A stretch of DNA of 64,000 bases from Elusimicrobiota bacterium (GCA_023398295.1 JAEWSL010000013.1:62001-126000); one strand, 5' to 3'; numbered from the stretch's first letter, positions 38,782-51,293 are shown. Notes: generated by a model not told the origin, from the sequence alone. Numbers and translations: made by a program.

Positions 38782-39645
38782 ATGAGACAGGCTTTAGGCA
38801 AAGGGTTAGACGCCCTATTAAGCGGCGGAACATCTTATCAGGATGGGGGGGGAATAAAACAAAACATTCAAAAAGTCCCTCTTGACAAGATTATTCCAAA
38901 CCGCTACCAGCCGCGCAAAAATTTCAATGAAGAAAGCTTAAAGGAGCTTGCTTCCTCTATACAAAAGCACGGCCTTACGCAGCCTATAGTAGTAGCTTAC
39001 GACGGCGGGCTTGATAAGTATGAAATTATTGTGGGGGAAAGGCGTTTTAGAGCTTCCCAAATGGCCAACTTGGGAGAAATTGACTGCATAGTGCATAATA
39101 ATATAGAAGAAAAACAGCTCTGCGCTCTTGCCCTTATAGAAAATATACAAAGGGAAAATCTAAATCCCATAGAAACCGCTTTGGGCTATAAAAATCTGAT
39201 GCAAAAATTTCATGTTTCTCAGGCGGAAATAGGGGAATATTGCGGCAAATCAAAGGCGGCTGTTTCAAATTCTTTAAGGCTGCTTTCTTTGTCCGAGAAT
39301 ATACAGAAAAGCATCGCCGAAAACGAGATAAGCGAAGGCCATGCCCGCACTCTTCTTATGCTGCCGGAAGGACTTAAGAGAGAAGCTTTATATAGAAAGA
39401 TTGTTTATTTACAAATGTCTGTAAGGCAAGCCGAAAAAACGGCTAAGAATATGCTTGAGCCTAAAGCTCAAAAAAAGTCCAAAAAATCGGCGGATATTCT
39501 TGCTTTTGAAGATTCTTTAGAACAGTCTTTAGGCACTAAAGTTGAACTTAATTATAAACAAAACGAAAAGAAAGGCGTTTTAATTATACACTATAATTCG
39601 CTTGAACAGCTTGAGTCCATAACAGATAAATTAAGCAGAATTTAA
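38782..39645 (+). CDS. parB: Chromosome-partitioning protein ParB (Spo0J)
   Basis: The 287-residue CTPase clamp starts RQALGKGLDALLSGG, then KIIPNRYQPRKNFNEESLKELASSI, and the CTP-binding GERRFRASQM near 86. IENIQRENLNPIETALGYKNLM and the helix-turn-helix VSQAEIGEYCGKSKAAVSNSLRLL follow. It binds the two parS-like sites upstream. A strong terminator follows the gene. Confidence 0.96.
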   Translation: MRQALGKGLDALLSGGTSYQDGGGIKQNIQKVPLDKIIPNRYQPRKNFNEESLKELASSIQKHGLTQPIVVAYDGGLDKYEIIVGERRFRASQMANLGEIDCIVHNNIEEKQLCALALIENIQRENLNPIETALGYKNLMQKFHVSQAEIGEYCGKSKAAVSNSLRLLSLSENIQKSIAENEISEGHARTLLMLPEGLKREALYRKIVYLQMSVRQAEKTAKNMLEPKAQKKSKKSADILAFEDSLEQSLGTKVELNYKQNEKKGVLIIHYNSLEQLESITDKLSRI

Positions 39646-39663
39646 AAACTCGCGTTTTAGCAT

Positions 39664-39700
39664 AAAAATCCGTCCGCATTTTTATGCGGGCGGATTTTTT
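39664..39700 (+). terminator. Intrinsic terminator after parB
   Basis: AAAAATCCGTCCGCAT (39664-39679) pairs with ATGCGGGCGGATTTTT (39684-39699), with one G-U pair, a TTTT loop and a T-rich tail. Confidence 0.92.
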
Positions 39701-39948
39701 GTTTTATAAACTTTTTTGCGCAGTTATTTTTGATACCAAAAAGCATTTTTTTAACGCCAAAACTTAACAAACCCCTTTTTTCGGATATTTGCCGCAAAAT
39801 CTCAGACGGCAAAAACTCAAATTTGCTCTAAACTGCGCTAAATTTAATTTATTTTACGTAAAAGAACTTTCCCCGCAGACAAGCTTAAAAAACCGCTAAA
39901 ATCGTTGTTTTTGCTCAAAAAAAGCCTTTTTTATGCTTTCGCAACAAA

Positions 39949-39992
39949 AAAATAAGCGCTTATGCGCATCTTTGCGCATCGGCGCTTATTTT
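39949..39992. terminator. Large hairpin, probable terminator of the rubredoxin operon
   Basis: AAAATAAGCGC (39949-39959) pairs perfectly with GCGCTTATTTT (39982-39992). Inside it, ATGCGC (39962-39967) pairs with GCGCAT (39974-39979). A-runs and T-runs flank the outer stem on both sides, so it could terminate from either strand. The minus-strand rubredoxin gene ends 130 bp to the right. Confidence 0.6.
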
Positions 39993-40122
39993 AAGCTGGA
40001 AACTTATTTTTTCTTTTTTTATAAAAGTTAGTTAAACTAACTTTATAAAACGCCTGCGCTTTTTTCAAATATTTTAAGCAGTATTAAGACAAAGCTTAGG
40101 CGCGCAAGCGGGGCTCAAAAGT

Positions 40123-40281
40123 TTAGTTTTCCTGAGCAAACTGGTCCTTGCCGACGCCGCAGACGGGGCAAACCCATGTTTCGGGGACGGCTTCCCATTT
40201 AGTTCCGGCGGGCACGCCGTTGTCGGGATCGCCGACGGTTTCATCATAAACATACCCGCAGACTTGACATACGTATTTCAT
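40123..40281 (-). CDS. Rubredoxin
   Basis: The 52-residue protein is missing from long-ORF lists because of its size. It translates [20 protein letters not shown] at the start, with the second CxxC in [13 protein letters not shown]. Both CxxCG pairs bind one iron. It carries electrons to oxygen- or peroxide-reducing partners such as the FprA-type protein and rubrerythrin in the same cluster. An AGGAGG-type Shine-Dalgarno lies just before the ATG. Confidence 0.97.
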   Translation of the reverse strand: MKYVCQVCGYVYDETVGDPDNGVPAGTKWEAVPETWVCPVCGVGKDQFAQEN

Positions 40282-40342
40282 AAAATATCCTCCTTTTCTG
40301 TTTCCTTTTTTCGGTTTGATTTATTAAAATCAATACTTCTTT

Positions 40343-40855
40343 TTAGCTATCCTGATAAGTAGGCGCGTCTTTATGCGTTTTGCCTTTCAACACCTGATGA
40401 TAATACTCATATGTAAGCGGGGCGCCACGCGCCAAAATTTTACTTTGCGATACTTTGCCTATAAACATTATATGTGTTCCCAAATCTTCTTCCTTTTCAA
40501 CGTTTACGGTTATGTAAGAAAGCGCATTTTGCGTTACAAAAGGAAAACCGTCGTCGGTAAAGTCGTAAGAATATTTTTCAAATTTATTAAAAGTTCTGCC
40601 TGTTCTAAAACCGAAATTGCCTATAAAGAGCATCTCTGCCTTTTGGGAAATCGGCTGCAGGCAAAATTTTCGGCTTGCTTTTATAAACTCGCAGGTAAGA
40701 GATTTTTTATTTACGGTAATACTGAAAGAAGGCGGCTCGGCCGTTGTTTGCATAGCGCTGTTTACAATTAAAGCATTTGGTTTGCCTTCGTAAAACGCGC
40801 TTACCAGATAAAGCCCGTAAGTTATTTGGCAAAAGGCCGCTTGGTCTATGCTCAT
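40343..40855 (-). CDS. Flavin reductase-like FMN-binding protein
   Basis: The 170-residue protein has the split-barrel FMN-binding fold: GLYLVSAFYEGKPNALIVNSAMQTTAEPPSFSITVNKKSLTCEFIKASRKFCLQPIS and a C-terminus KGKTHKDAPTY. The (K)GKTxxxAPTY tail is typical of the NAD(P)H:flavin/rubredoxin-reductase-like proteins found beside flavodiiron proteins. It probably reduces rubredoxin or FprA. It starts 1 bp into the fprA stop codon. Confidence 0.88.
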   Translation of the reverse strand: MSIDQAAFCQITYGLYLVSAFYEGKPNALIVNSAMQTTAEPPSFSITVNKKSLTCEFIKASRKFCLQPISQKAEMLFIGNFGFRTGRTFNKFEKYSYDFTDDGFPFVTQNALSYITVNVEKEEDLGTHIMFIGKVSQSKILARGAPLTYEYYHQVLKGKTHKDAPTYQDS

Positions 40856-42045
40856 TATACGCTTTCCTTTATTTTTTCAGATATAAGAACGCCTGTGTTA
40901 AAGCACTCCAGAAGCTTCTCTTCCGTCGGAACAAACCGCGCTTTTAAGGTTGGCGCGATAATTTTTGCCTGCATGGAAAGCAACATTTTTTCAAGGTTGT
41001 TAAGCGGCATATCGCTCCACCCGCAGGAGCCGAAAGCCGCCCCCAAAAGCCCTTGTTTGCGTAACCCCTTAAGGTAAGTAAAAACATCGGCAAGGGAAGG
41101 GTATATTTCCTGATTTAACACGGGAGAGCCGATTATTAAAGCCGCGCTGTCCAAAAGTTCCGTTGCGATATCGCTTCTGTGCGAAAAGTGCATACAATAT
41201 TGTTTTACTTCAATGCCCTGCGATATCAGCCCGTCGGAAATGCTGTCTGCCATCTTGGCGGTGCTGCCCCACATGGTATCGTAAACAACAAGCGCTTTGG
41301 CAAGATTTTTTTGAGAAGAAAATTGTTCATAAAGGGCCAATATCTTTTGCGAATTTGAACGCCAAAGAGGCCCGTGGTCTGGGCAAATCATTGCCGGATT
41401 TATGCCCAGTTTTTTAATGCGCGCCAAGAAAACTTTTACAACATTTGTATAAGGCAAAATTATATTTGCGTAATATTTTTTTGCTTCGTAAGCAAGTATT
41501 TCCTGGGGGACTTGGTCGTCAAAGCGTTCTCCCGAAGCATAATGCATGCCGAAGATATCGTTGCAAAAAAAGATATTTTCCTCTTTAAGAAGGCATACCA
41601 TGCTGTCGGGCCAATGCAGCATGCGCGATTCAAAAAATTGCAGAGTGAAAGCTCCGCTTTTTATTTCCCCGCCGTCGGGAATAAGGCTTACTGGCAGCTC
41701 GCTGCCCAGATGAGCTTTTAAGTTTTCAACGCCTTTTTGGGAAGCGTAAAAATGCTGCGGGCGCAGATCTCTTAACGCCTCTGGAACAGAACCGCTGTGG
41801 TCAAGCTCTGAGTGATTTGAAATAAGCACGTCTATTTTAGCCGAAGGCAAAACGCTTTTTATTCTGGCAAGCATCTGCGGGTAAAATTCTTTTTTTACCG
41901 TGTCAATCAAAACAACTTTTTCATCTAAAATAAGGTATGCGTTATAGGTGGTCCCCCTATTAGTGGAATATCCGTGAAAATCACGGATATTCCAGTCAAT
42001 GGCTCCAACCCAAAAAACATTGTCTTTAATTTTTACGGCTTGCAT
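40855..42045 (-). CDS. FprA-type flavodiiron protein (A-type flavoprotein)
   Basis: The 396-residue protein has the metallo-beta-lactamase-like diiron domain (NHSELDHSGSVPEAL near 80, HWPDSMVCLL near 140, CPDHGPLWR near 225) and a C-terminal flavodoxin domain (VVYDTMWGSTAKMADSISDGL near 252, IIGSPVLNQEIYPSLADVFTYLKGL). Such enzymes reduce O2 to water or NO to N2O. The start is placed at 42045 because the 19 extra residues of the longer frame are basic and not part of the family. It follows the desulfoferrodoxin gene by 1 bp. Confidence 0.93.
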   Translation of the reverse strand: MQAVKIKDNVFWVGAIDWNIRDFHGYSTNRGTTYNAYLILDEKVVLIDTVKKEFYPQMLARIKSVLPSAKIDVLISNHSELDHSGSVPEALRDLRPQHFYASQKGVENLKAHLGSELPVSLIPDGGEIKSGAFTLQFFESRMLHWPDSMVCLLKEENIFFCNDIFGMHYASGERFDDQVPQEILAYEAKKYYANIILPYTNVVKVFLARIKKLGINPAMICPDHGPLWRSNSQKILALYEQFSSQKNLAKALVVYDTMWGSTAKMADSISDGLISQGIEVKQYCMHFSHRSDIATELLDSAALIIGSPVLNQEIYPSLADVFTYLKGLRKQGLLGAAFGSCGWSDMPLNNLEKMLLSMQAKIIAPTLKARFVPTEEKLLECFNTGVLISEKIKESV

Positions 42046-42046
42046 A

Positions 42047-42439
42047 TTATTTGCCCGTCGGCGTCTGCCATAAACCGTGGATATTGCAATATTCTCTTGC
42101 AAAGATAATTTCCTCTTTGCAATTATTAAAAACGGCTTGCGGCTTCTCTCCGGGTTTTAGATATTTGCGTCCTATTTTCCCGCCGGAGGTCATAACTTCT
42201 ATAAACTCAATATAATGCTCGGGTATCATCGGGTGGGCGACTTCGCCTATTTTTACCAAATACCCTTCGGCGGTTTTTTCTATGACGGGAATATGTTTCT
42301 CGTTAGAAGCTTCCGCTGTGTTCGGCTTTTGTAACGCCATCGGTTTGCCGCAGCAAACAAGTTCCCCTATGCTTGCGTGGACGACTTCAACTATATTGCC
42401 GCATATCGGGCATTTATATATTTCATTTAATTTCGTCAT
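42047..42439 (-). CDS. Desulfoferrodoxin (superoxide reductase)
   Basis: The 130-residue 2Fe-type enzyme reduces superoxide to peroxide without making O2. The N-terminal desulforedoxin domain has YKCPICGNIVEVVHASIGELVCCGKPM (four cysteines). The catalytic domain has EKHIPVIEKT, GEVAHPMIPEHYIEFIE and a C-terminal CNIHGLW with Cys and His iron ligands. The start at 42439 fits the family; the longer frame has 12 extra residues. It lies between rubrerythrin and fprA. Confidence 0.95.
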   Translation of the reverse strand: MTKLNEIYKCPICGNIVEVVHASIGELVCCGKPMALQKPNTAEASNEKHIPVIEKTAEGYLVKIGEVAHPMIPEHYIEFIEVMTSGGKIGRKYLKPGEKPQAVFNNCKEEIIFAREYCNIHGLWQTPTGK

Positions 42440-42473
42440 ATTTCCCCCTGTTTCAGCGTAGTAAAGTTTCTTC

Positions 42474-42510
42474 AAAAAAATAATACGGCGACGGGAAACG
42501 CCGCCGTATT
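42474..42510 (-). terminator. Hairpin plus T-run between rubrerythrin and desulfoferrodoxin
   Basis: On the minus strand AATACGGCG and CGCCGTATT (42482-42490 with 42502-42510) pair around an 11-nt loop and are followed by A then seven T (42480-42474). This is a good intrinsic terminator inside the cluster, probably partial. Confidence 0.75.
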
Positions 42511-42517
42511 TACCATA

Positions 42518-43093
42518 TTACCAATTTTCAGCCAAGATTTCAAAATAGGCTTTGGGGTGCGCGCAGGCCGGACATTTTTCCGGCGCGGCGTCGCCTTCGT
42601 AAATAAAACCGCAGTTTAAGCATCTCCAATATATTTTGCCGTTCTTTTTGAAAACTGTGCCGTCCTCAATATTTTTCAAAAGGCCTTTGTATCGTTTGGA
42701 ATGCTGTTTTTCGGCTACGGCTATGTTTAACATAACCTCTCCTATTTCGTCAAAACCTTCTTCTTTTGCAATTTTTGCGTAATCGGGATACATATGCTGC
42801 CACTCTTCATCTTCTCCGGCGGCGGCTGCTTTTAAGTTCTGCGCCGTATCGCCGATAATGCCGGCGGGAAAAGTCCCCGTAATTTCAACCGGCCCGCCTT
42901 CTAAAAATTTGAACAGTCTTTTTGCATGCTCTTTTTCCTGCTCGGCCGTTTCTTCAAATATTTTGCTTATCTGCACATACCCTTCTTTTTTCGCCTGAGA
43001 TGCAAAAAAAGTATATCTGTTTCTCGCCTGCGATTCCCCCGAAAAAGCGGTAAGCAGATTTTTTTCTGTCTGTGTTCCTTTCAGTTTTTTCAT
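42518..43093 (-). CDS. Rubrerythrin
   Basis: The 191-residue protein has a four-helix diiron domain with the expected glutamate motifs (NLLTAFSGESQARNRYTFFASQAKKEGY and ETAEQEKEHAKRLFKFLEGG; AVAEKQHSKRY) and a C-terminal rubredoxin domain (YWRCLNCGFIYEGDAAPEKCPACAHPKAYFE). It reduces hydrogen peroxide. It is the promoter-proximal gene of the oxygen-defence cluster, with AGGAGG before the ATG. Confidence 0.96.
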   Translation of the reverse strand: MKKLKGTQTEKNLLTAFSGESQARNRYTFFASQAKKEGYVQISKIFEETAEQEKEHAKRLFKFLEGGPVEITGTFPAGIIGDTAQNLKAAAAGEDEEWQHMYPDYAKIAKEEGFDEIGEVMLNIAVAEKQHSKRYKGLLKNIEDGTVFKKNGKIYWRCLNCGFIYEGDAAPEKCPACAHPKAYFEILAENW

Positions 43094-43117
43094 ATTGCCT
43101 CCTATTTTATTTAGTAA

Positions 43118-43146
43118 ACTATATCATAATTATTCCTATTTGTAAA
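43118..43146 (-). promoter_or_regulatory. Rubrerythrin promoter
   Basis: On the minus strand TTTACA (43146-43141) and TATAGT (43123-43118) are separated by 17 bp. The Shine-Dalgarno AGGAGG is at 43103-43098. An AT-rich imperfect dyad around AATAATTAT between them could bind a peroxide- or iron-responsive regulator, but this is not clear. Confidence 0.7.
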
Positions 43147-43261
43147 GAGCTTTTACGTTTCTTTATTATTTTTAACGAAATATCTTTTATTTAATTCCAA
43201 GTCTATGGAAAAGCGAAAACAATCCTCATTTTTTATTTTGTTAATAACTTATATTAAAAAA

Positions 43262-43290
43262 TTGACTAAATGACGTTAAATTGCTAAAAT
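43262..43290 (+). promoter_or_regulatory. dnaA promoter
   Basis: TTGACT (43262-43267) and TAAAAT (43285-43290) are separated by 17 bp, and TGC precedes the -10 as an extended element. The GTG start of dnaA is 49 bp downstream of the -10. Confidence 0.75.
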
Positions 43291-43338
43291 TTACCTATAT
43301 TTAATTTTTAGGCTTTTTAGCGGGGATAGGGTATTTTT

Positions 43339-44709
43339 GTGGAAAACCTCTCTATAAATGAAATTTGGGCAAATCTTATAAAAAAGCTGGAAAATGAGAT
43401 TGGTAAAGACCTCTGCGATATGTGGTTAAAACCTATGAAAATAATCTCATTTGAGGGGGGCGTTTTTAAGATTGAAATTCCCAGCACCGTATGGCTTCAG
43501 CCTGTTAAAGACCGCTATGAAATTCTTATAACCCAATATCTTACCGAGATTACGCAAACGCCTTTTTCCATAGAATACATTTTCCCGGTAAAGGAAGAGG
43601 ATCTGCCCAAACAAATATTGCCTCCTTCTTCTTCTCAAAAGAAAAGCGGGGCTTCCTCTTCAAAGAGTAATTTTTTTGACCGCTTAAATAATTATTATAC
43701 TTTTGACACTTTTATTGAAGGCCCTTCAAACCGTTTTGCCTATAAAGCGTCTGAGGCCGTCGTAAAAAAAATGGGGGAGAGGACTAATAATCCCTTTGTT
43801 CTTTTCAGCGCGCCGGGGTTGGGCAAGACACATCTTCTCCATGCTATAGGCAACCAAATTACAAAAGAGAATCCTTCCTCTAAAGTTTTATACGTAACTG
43901 GGGAAAGTTTTGTTTCCGAGTATATAGAATCTCTTCCTCTTAAAACTACTGATTATTTCCGCAAAAAATACCGTTCTTTAGACTGTCTTTTAATTGACGA
44001 TATACAATTTGTCGTAGGCAAAGAAAAGTCCGAGCAGGAGTTTTTTAATATTTTTAACAGTCTTTTTGACAATAAAAAGCAGATTGTTCTGACCTCTGAC
44101 AGAATGCCAAATCAATTGGGCTTAAGCGAAAGATTATCCTCAAGGCTTTTATCGGGTATTATCGCGGAGATTAAAAAACCAGATCTTGAAACAAAAATAG
44201 CAATCTTGAGGCAAAAGAGGGATTTTAATCATTTTGACGTAGGCGACGATGTTTTGGCCTTTATCGCCGAAGGCGTCCAGGCCAGTATAAGAGAGCTTGA
44301 GGGCTGTCTTTATAAGCTTGTCAGTTATTGTAGTATCTATAATACCCCGCCTACCATAAATATAGCTAAAGAAGTTCTGGCTGATATTATAAATTTAGAG
44401 CAGGAAAAATATTCTATAAGCATTAACTCTATAAAAAAAGCCGTAACTAAAAATTTTAATATAAGAATAGAAGACTTAAACTCCAAGAAAAAAAGTTCTT
44501 CTATAGCGTGGCCGCGCCAAATTGCGATGTATTTAGCTACGGAGCTTACAAAATCCACAATATCTGATATCGGGAGGGAGTTTAACAGGGATCATACCAC
44601 TGTTCTTCACGCTAAAGAAAAAGTTAAAGAGGAAATTGAAAGGGACCCTTTTTTTGCAAGCCATATAAATAAGATAATAAGCGGTCTAAAAACTGTTGAT
44701 AACATTTAG
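43339..44709 (+). CDS. dnaA: Chromosomal replication initiator DnaA
   Basis: The 456-residue AAA+ initiator has domain I at the N-terminus ([16 protein letters not shown]), a short linker, and then [19 protein letters not shown]. Walker A is GLGKTHLL (G160-T164 region), Walker B is LLIDDIQF, sensor residues are in LTSDRMP, and the DNA-binding domain IV has [18 protein letters not shown]. The start codon is GTG. It is followed by the DnaA-box cluster and dnaN, the classic oriC arrangement. Confidence 0.97.
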   Translation: MENLSINEIWANLIKKLENEIGKDLCDMWLKPMKIISFEGGVFKIEIPSTVWLQPVKDRYEILITQYLTEITQTPFSIEYIFPVKEEDLPKQILPPSSSQKKSGASSSKSNFFDRLNNYYTFDTFIEGPSNRFAYKASEAVVKKMGERTNNPFVLFSAPGLGKTHLLHAIGNQITKENPSSKVLYVTGESFVSEYIESLPLKTTDYFRKKYRSLDCLLIDDIQFVVGKEKSEQEFFNIFNSLFDNKKQIVLTSDRMPNQLGLSERLSSRLLSGIIAEIKKPDLETKIAILRQKRDFNHFDVGDDVLAFIAEGVQASIRELEGCLYKLVSYCSIYNTPPTINIAKEVLADIINLEQEKYSISINSIKKAVTKNFNIRIEDLNSKKKSSSIAWPRQIAMYLATELTKSTISDIGREFNRDHTTVLHAKEKVKEEIERDPFFASHINKIISGLKTVDNI

Positions 44710-44858
44710 ATTGCCTCTAATTTATATAGTTTTCAATAAAAAATGTTGATAGTGTTTATGTTTTATAATTTTTATCAACAAAAATTTATTTTAGTTTGTA
44801 TTGATAAATAAACATTATCCACAAAATTAACACAGACATATATAATAGGAATAATAAT
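44694..44858. other. Probable oriC: DnaA-box cluster between dnaA and dnaN
   Basis: Five 9-mers lie in about 130 bp: TGTTGATAA at 44694-44702 (at the dnaA end), TGTTGATAG at 44744-44752, TTATCAACA at 44772-44780, TATTGATAA at 44799-44807 and the perfect consensus TTATCCACA at 44815-44823. The region is very AT-rich (TTTATATAG, TTTTCAATAAAAAATG), as expected for an unwinding element. A TATAAT at 44841-44846 serves dnaN. Confidence 0.8.
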
Positions 44859-45971
44859 ATGAAGATAAATATTACTAAAGAAAGTTTTTTAGAAGCGATT
44901 TCAATACTTCAGTCAAGTATGTCTGGCAAGACTACCTTGCCCATACTATATAACTTCCTTATGGAAACTACTGAAGAAGGAGCCCTTAAACTTACGCGCA
45001 CCGATATGGAAATGGCCACCATACATAAAATAAAAGCCGAGATTGTTGAAGAAGGCTCTATTACCGTTCCGTTAAAAGAATTTTCCGATATATTAAAAAC
45101 GCTGCCCTCGGATAAAGAAGTTAAATTGGAAACTGACGAAAATAATAAACTTCATATTAAATGCGGTAAAGTTAAATTTTGGGTGATAGGTACGGCAAAG
45201 AGCGAATATCCTATTGTTCCAGAGATAGAAAAAAACAATACTTTTTCCATTAACACTTTACAATTAAAAGATATGATAGAGAAGACTATTTTTTCCTCCT
45301 CCACACAGGAAACGAGATATGTCTTAAACGGTCTTTTATGGGTAAACGGCGCCGATAAATTTGAAATTGTAGCCACCGACGGCAGAAGGCTTGCCCTTGC
45401 GACAGTTCCTTCTATAGAGGGAGCAAAAGATTTTAAGATAATAGTGCCCGGCAAACTGTTAAATGAAATAATAAAATTATTATCCTTAAATAAACCGGAA
45501 AAAGATGACAAAATAGAATTTAACGTTTCTTCCAATCAAATAAGCTTTATATTTAAGGATACTATTATTATTTCTCGTCTTATAGAAGGCAACTTCCCTA
45601 ATTATGAGCAAGTAATCCCCAATAAAAAGACTTTAGAATTTAAGATTAACAGAGAAGAGCTTTTATCCTCCACGCGCCGCGCGGCTTTATGCGCCGGGGA
45701 TTTTGGCAATTCCGTAAAATATTCTTTAAGCGAAGGTCGTTTGGATATTACTTCAAGCTCTTCAAAAATGGATTTTTCAGACCAGTTGAAAGTGGACTAT
45801 AAGGGAGAAGATTTTTCAACTTCTTTTAATCCCCAATACGTAACCGACGTCTTAAAAAATGTCGGCGCGCCTACCGTTATATTTTCCTTCGCGCGCGCGG
45901 ACCAGCCCGTCCTGGTGGAGCTTGAAGGCGAAGATAAATATAAATACGTTATTATGCCGGTAAGAGCATAA
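44859..45971 (+). CDS. dnaN: DNA polymerase III beta sliding clamp
   Basis: The 370-residue clamp begins MKINITKESFLEAISILQSS and contains YVLNGLLWVNGADKFEIVATDGRRLALA, FPNYEQVIPN and a C-terminal end KYKYVIMPVRA, matching the beta clamp that tethers polymerase III. It is the first gene of a dnaN-DUF721-gyrB-gyrA run with 3 to 10 bp gaps. recF, which often follows dnaN, is absent here. Confidence 0.97.
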   Translation: MKINITKESFLEAISILQSSMSGKTTLPILYNFLMETTEEGALKLTRTDMEMATIHKIKAEIVEEGSITVPLKEFSDILKTLPSDKEVKLETDENNKLHIKCGKVKFWVIGTAKSEYPIVPEIEKNNTFSINTLQLKDMIEKTIFSSSTQETRYVLNGLLWVNGADKFEIVATDGRRLALATVPSIEGAKDFKIIVPGKLLNEIIKLLSLNKPEKDDKIEFNVSSNQISFIFKDTIIISRLIEGNFPNYEQVIPNKKTLEFKINREELLSSTRRAALCAGDFGNSVKYSLSEGRLDITSSSSKMDFSDQLKVDYKGEDFSTSFNPQYVTDVLKNVGAPTVIFSFARADQPVLVELEGEDKYKYVIMPVRA

Positions 45972-45974
45972 AAA

Positions 45975-48747
<2,773 letters not shown>

Positions 48748-48755
48748 GAGATTTT

Positions 48756-51293
48756 ATGAAAGAGAACAGTTCTCAGGAAGAGGCAAAAGTCATAGACTTA
48801 TTTGGCAGCGTAAAGCAAAAAGACATCGGTGAGGAGATGAAATCCTCCTACATAGACTACGCGATGAGCGTTATCGTAGGCAGGGCCCTGCCCGACGTAA
48901 GAGACGGCCTTAAACCCGTCCACAGGCGCATTTTATACGCCATGCAGGAAATGGGCTTAAAATATAATAAAGCTTTTAAGAAATCGGCCCGCGTCGTCGG
49001 CGATGTTTTGGGTAAATACCACCCGCACGGGGACGCTTCGGTTTACGACGCTTTGGTGCGTATGGCGCAAACTTTTTCCATGCGCAACACTTTGGTAAAC
49101 GGGCAGGGGAACTTCGGCTCGGTTGACGGGGACTCGCCAGCGGCCATGCGTTATACCGAAGTGCGCCTTCAGGCTATTGCAGACGAACTGCTAAACGATT
49201 TGGATAAAGATACGGTTAAATTTGTGCCCAACTACGACGGTTCTTTGGCTGAGCCGTCCGTTCTGCCCGCCAAAATGCCGCAGCTGCTTGTAAACGGCTC
49301 CAGCGGTATTGCCGTCGGCATGGCTACAAATATCCCCACGCATAACTTAAGCGAAATTTGCGAAGGCATAATAACCCTCATTAAAAACCCCGCAGTTACG
49401 ACAAAAGAGATGATGCAAATTGTCAAAGGGCCGGATTTCCCCACAGGCGGCATTTTGCGCGGAACAAAGGGCGTGTTTGATTACTTTGAAACGGGCAGGG
49501 GCTCTTTGCGTCTTGAATGCCGCGCAGAGATAGAAGAAATGAAGGGCGGCAGAGAAGCTATTATAGTTACCGAGATTCCCTATCAGGTAAACAAAACAAA
49601 TCTTATTGAGAGTATAGCGGGCCTTGTAAAAGATAAAAAGATTACCGAGATTTCTGATATCAGAGATGAATCCGACCGCCGCGGCATGCGCCTTGTCATA
49701 GAATTAAAGCGCGAGGCTACGGGGCAGGTAGTCTTAAACCAATTGCTTAAACATACGCAGCTGCAAATTTCTTTCGGCGTGAATATGCTTGCCATTGTTG
49801 ACGGCAAGCCGCGTGTTTTGGGTATAAAAGACGTTATGCGCCAATACGTAAGGCACCGTCAGGAAGTTATAACAAACCGCACGCGTTTTGACTTAAATAA
49901 AGCCTTGAAGCGCGAACATATCTTGGAAGGTTTGCTTATAGCTCTTGCCAATTTAGACGAAGTTGTCGCAATTATCCGCAAAGCCAAAGACGCAAATGAC
50001 GCCAAAATAAAACTGATGGGCCGCTTTAAGTTAAGCGAGGCGCAAACGCAAGCTATTTTAGATATGCGTCTGCATCAGTTGACGCAGCTTTCGGCTCTGG
50101 CAATAGAGCAGGAGCAAAAAGACCTTGTCGCCATTATTAAAGATTTACAGGCTATCTTGGCAAGCCCGCAGAGGATTTTGGATATCATCGTCAAAGAACT
50201 TACCGAGATGAAAAAACAATACGGCGACGAGAGAAAAACCGAAATTTCAACAGAAGTTTCCGATTTCTCCATTGAAGATTTAATTGACGAGGAAGAAGTC
50301 GTCATCACTCTGTCCAACGACGGTTATGCAAAACGCATTCCGCTTGACACCTATAAATCTCAAAACCGCGGCGGCAAAGGCATAATAGGCGGCAAAACAA
50401 AAGAGGAAGATTTTATTGAACATCTTTTTGTAACCTCCAGCCACGCGACGATACTTATGTTTACCACGCGCGGGCGCGTGTTTGCCTTGAAAGCCTACGA
50501 GATACCAGAAGGCACAAGACAGTCTAAAGGCAAAGCCATAGTCAACCTTTTGCAAATCAGCGGGGAGGAAAAAGTAACTTCCGCCGTAGCAATTTGCGAT
50601 TTTGATCCCGCCAATTCCGGAGAAACATATCTTACCATGTGCACTCGCATGGGCACGGTAAAACGCGTAGAACTGGCTGATTTTGCCCACATAAGACGTA
50701 CCGGCATCATAGCCATAGGGCTTGAAGAGGGCGACGTGCTTGTTTCCGTCCAGCAGACGCATGGCAAGAGCGAGCTTATTATCGCCACCAAACAGGGCAA
50801 GTCCATAAGGTTTGACGAAAGTCAGGTGCGCGCCATGGGCAGAACGGCAAAAGGCGTGCGCGGCATCAGGCTGGCCGAAGGGGATAACGTTATCGGCATG
50901 GAGCAGGCCCCCAAAGACGGCGAGCAGCCCGACGTTTTATCCGTCTGTGAAAACGGCTACGGCAAACGCACCGAATTTAGCGAGTACCGCTCCCAAAACC
51001 GCGGCGGCAGCGGCGTCATCACAATTAAGACGACGCAGCGCAACGGCTCTGTAGTGGGCATCAAACTTGTAGACGAGAGTAAAGACCTCATGGTTATTAC
51101 CGAAAAAGGCATGGCCATAAGAATACGCTGCGAGGAAATACGCTCCGTCGGGAGAAACGCGCAGGGCGTAAGGCTTGTTAAACTTGAAGAGAGCGATAAA
51201 ATAGCCCGCGTGGCCCCCGTGGTAAAAGAGGAGGACGAAAGTTCCTGCGAACTTACTTCGGCCGCTGCGGAAGCTCCTTTGGAAGAAAAATAA
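48756..51293 (+). CDS. gyrA: DNA gyrase subunit A
   Basis: The 845-residue subunit has [47 protein letters not shown] (QRDR), and the catalytic tyrosine in [10 protein letters not shown]. The C-terminal pinwheel has SQNRGGKG and later SQNRGGSG blades that correspond to the GyrA box (usual QRRGGKG). Position 83 in E. coli numbering is Ala and 87 is Asp. A strong bidirectional terminator follows. Confidence 0.97.
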   Translation: MKENSSQEEAKVIDLFGSVKQKDIGEEMKSSYIDYAMSVIVGRALPDVRDGLKPVHRRILYAMQEMGLKYNKAFKKSARVVGDVLGKYHPHGDASVYDALVRMAQTFSMRNTLVNGQGNFGSVDGDSPAAMRYTEVRLQAIADELLNDLDKDTVKFVPNYDGSLAEPSVLPAKMPQLLVNGSSGIAVGMATNIPTHNLSEICEGIITLIKNPAVTTKEMMQIVKGPDFPTGGILRGTKGVFDYFETGRGSLRLECRAEIEEMKGGREAIIVTEIPYQVNKTNLIESIAGLVKDKKITEISDIRDESDRRGMRLVIELKREATGQVVLNQLLKHTQLQISFGVNMLAIVDGKPRVLGIKDVMRQYVRHRQEVITNRTRFDLNKALKREHILEGLLIALANLDEVVAIIRKAKDANDAKIKLMGRFKLSEAQTQAILDMRLHQLTQLSALAIEQEQKDLVAIIKDLQAILASPQRILDIIVKELTEMKKQYGDERKTEISTEVSDFSIEDLIDEEEVVITLSNDGYAKRIPLDTYKSQNRGGKGIIGGKTKEEDFIEHLFVTSSHATILMFTTRGRVFALKAYEIPEGTRQSKGKAIVNLLQISGEEKVTSAVAICDFDPANSGETYLTMCTRMGTVKRVELADFAHIRRTGIIAIGLEEGDVLVSVQQTHGKSELIIATKQGKSIRFDESQVRAMGRTAKGVRGIRLAEGDNVIGMEQAPKDGEQPDVLSVCENGYGKRTEFSEYRSQNRGGSGVITIKTTQRNGSVVGIKLVDESKDLMVITEKGMAIRIRCEEIRSVGRNAQGVRLVKLEESDKIARVAPVVKEEDESSCELTSAAAEAPLEEK

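Larger units (their letters stand above)
39646..40122. other. Intergenic region between parB and rubredoxin
   Basis: This 477-bp AT-rich gap between convergent units contains a terminator (39664-39700), a large two-part hairpin (39949-39992) and a 21-bp palindrome (40024-40044). No protein-coding frame of credible composition is present. Confidence 0.7.

Noticed and set aside
40024..40044. Terminator for rubredoxin
   Set aside because: The 21-bp palindrome has a one-nt centre and is followed by A-rich rather than T-rich sequence on the minus strand, so it is treated as a possible protein site instead.
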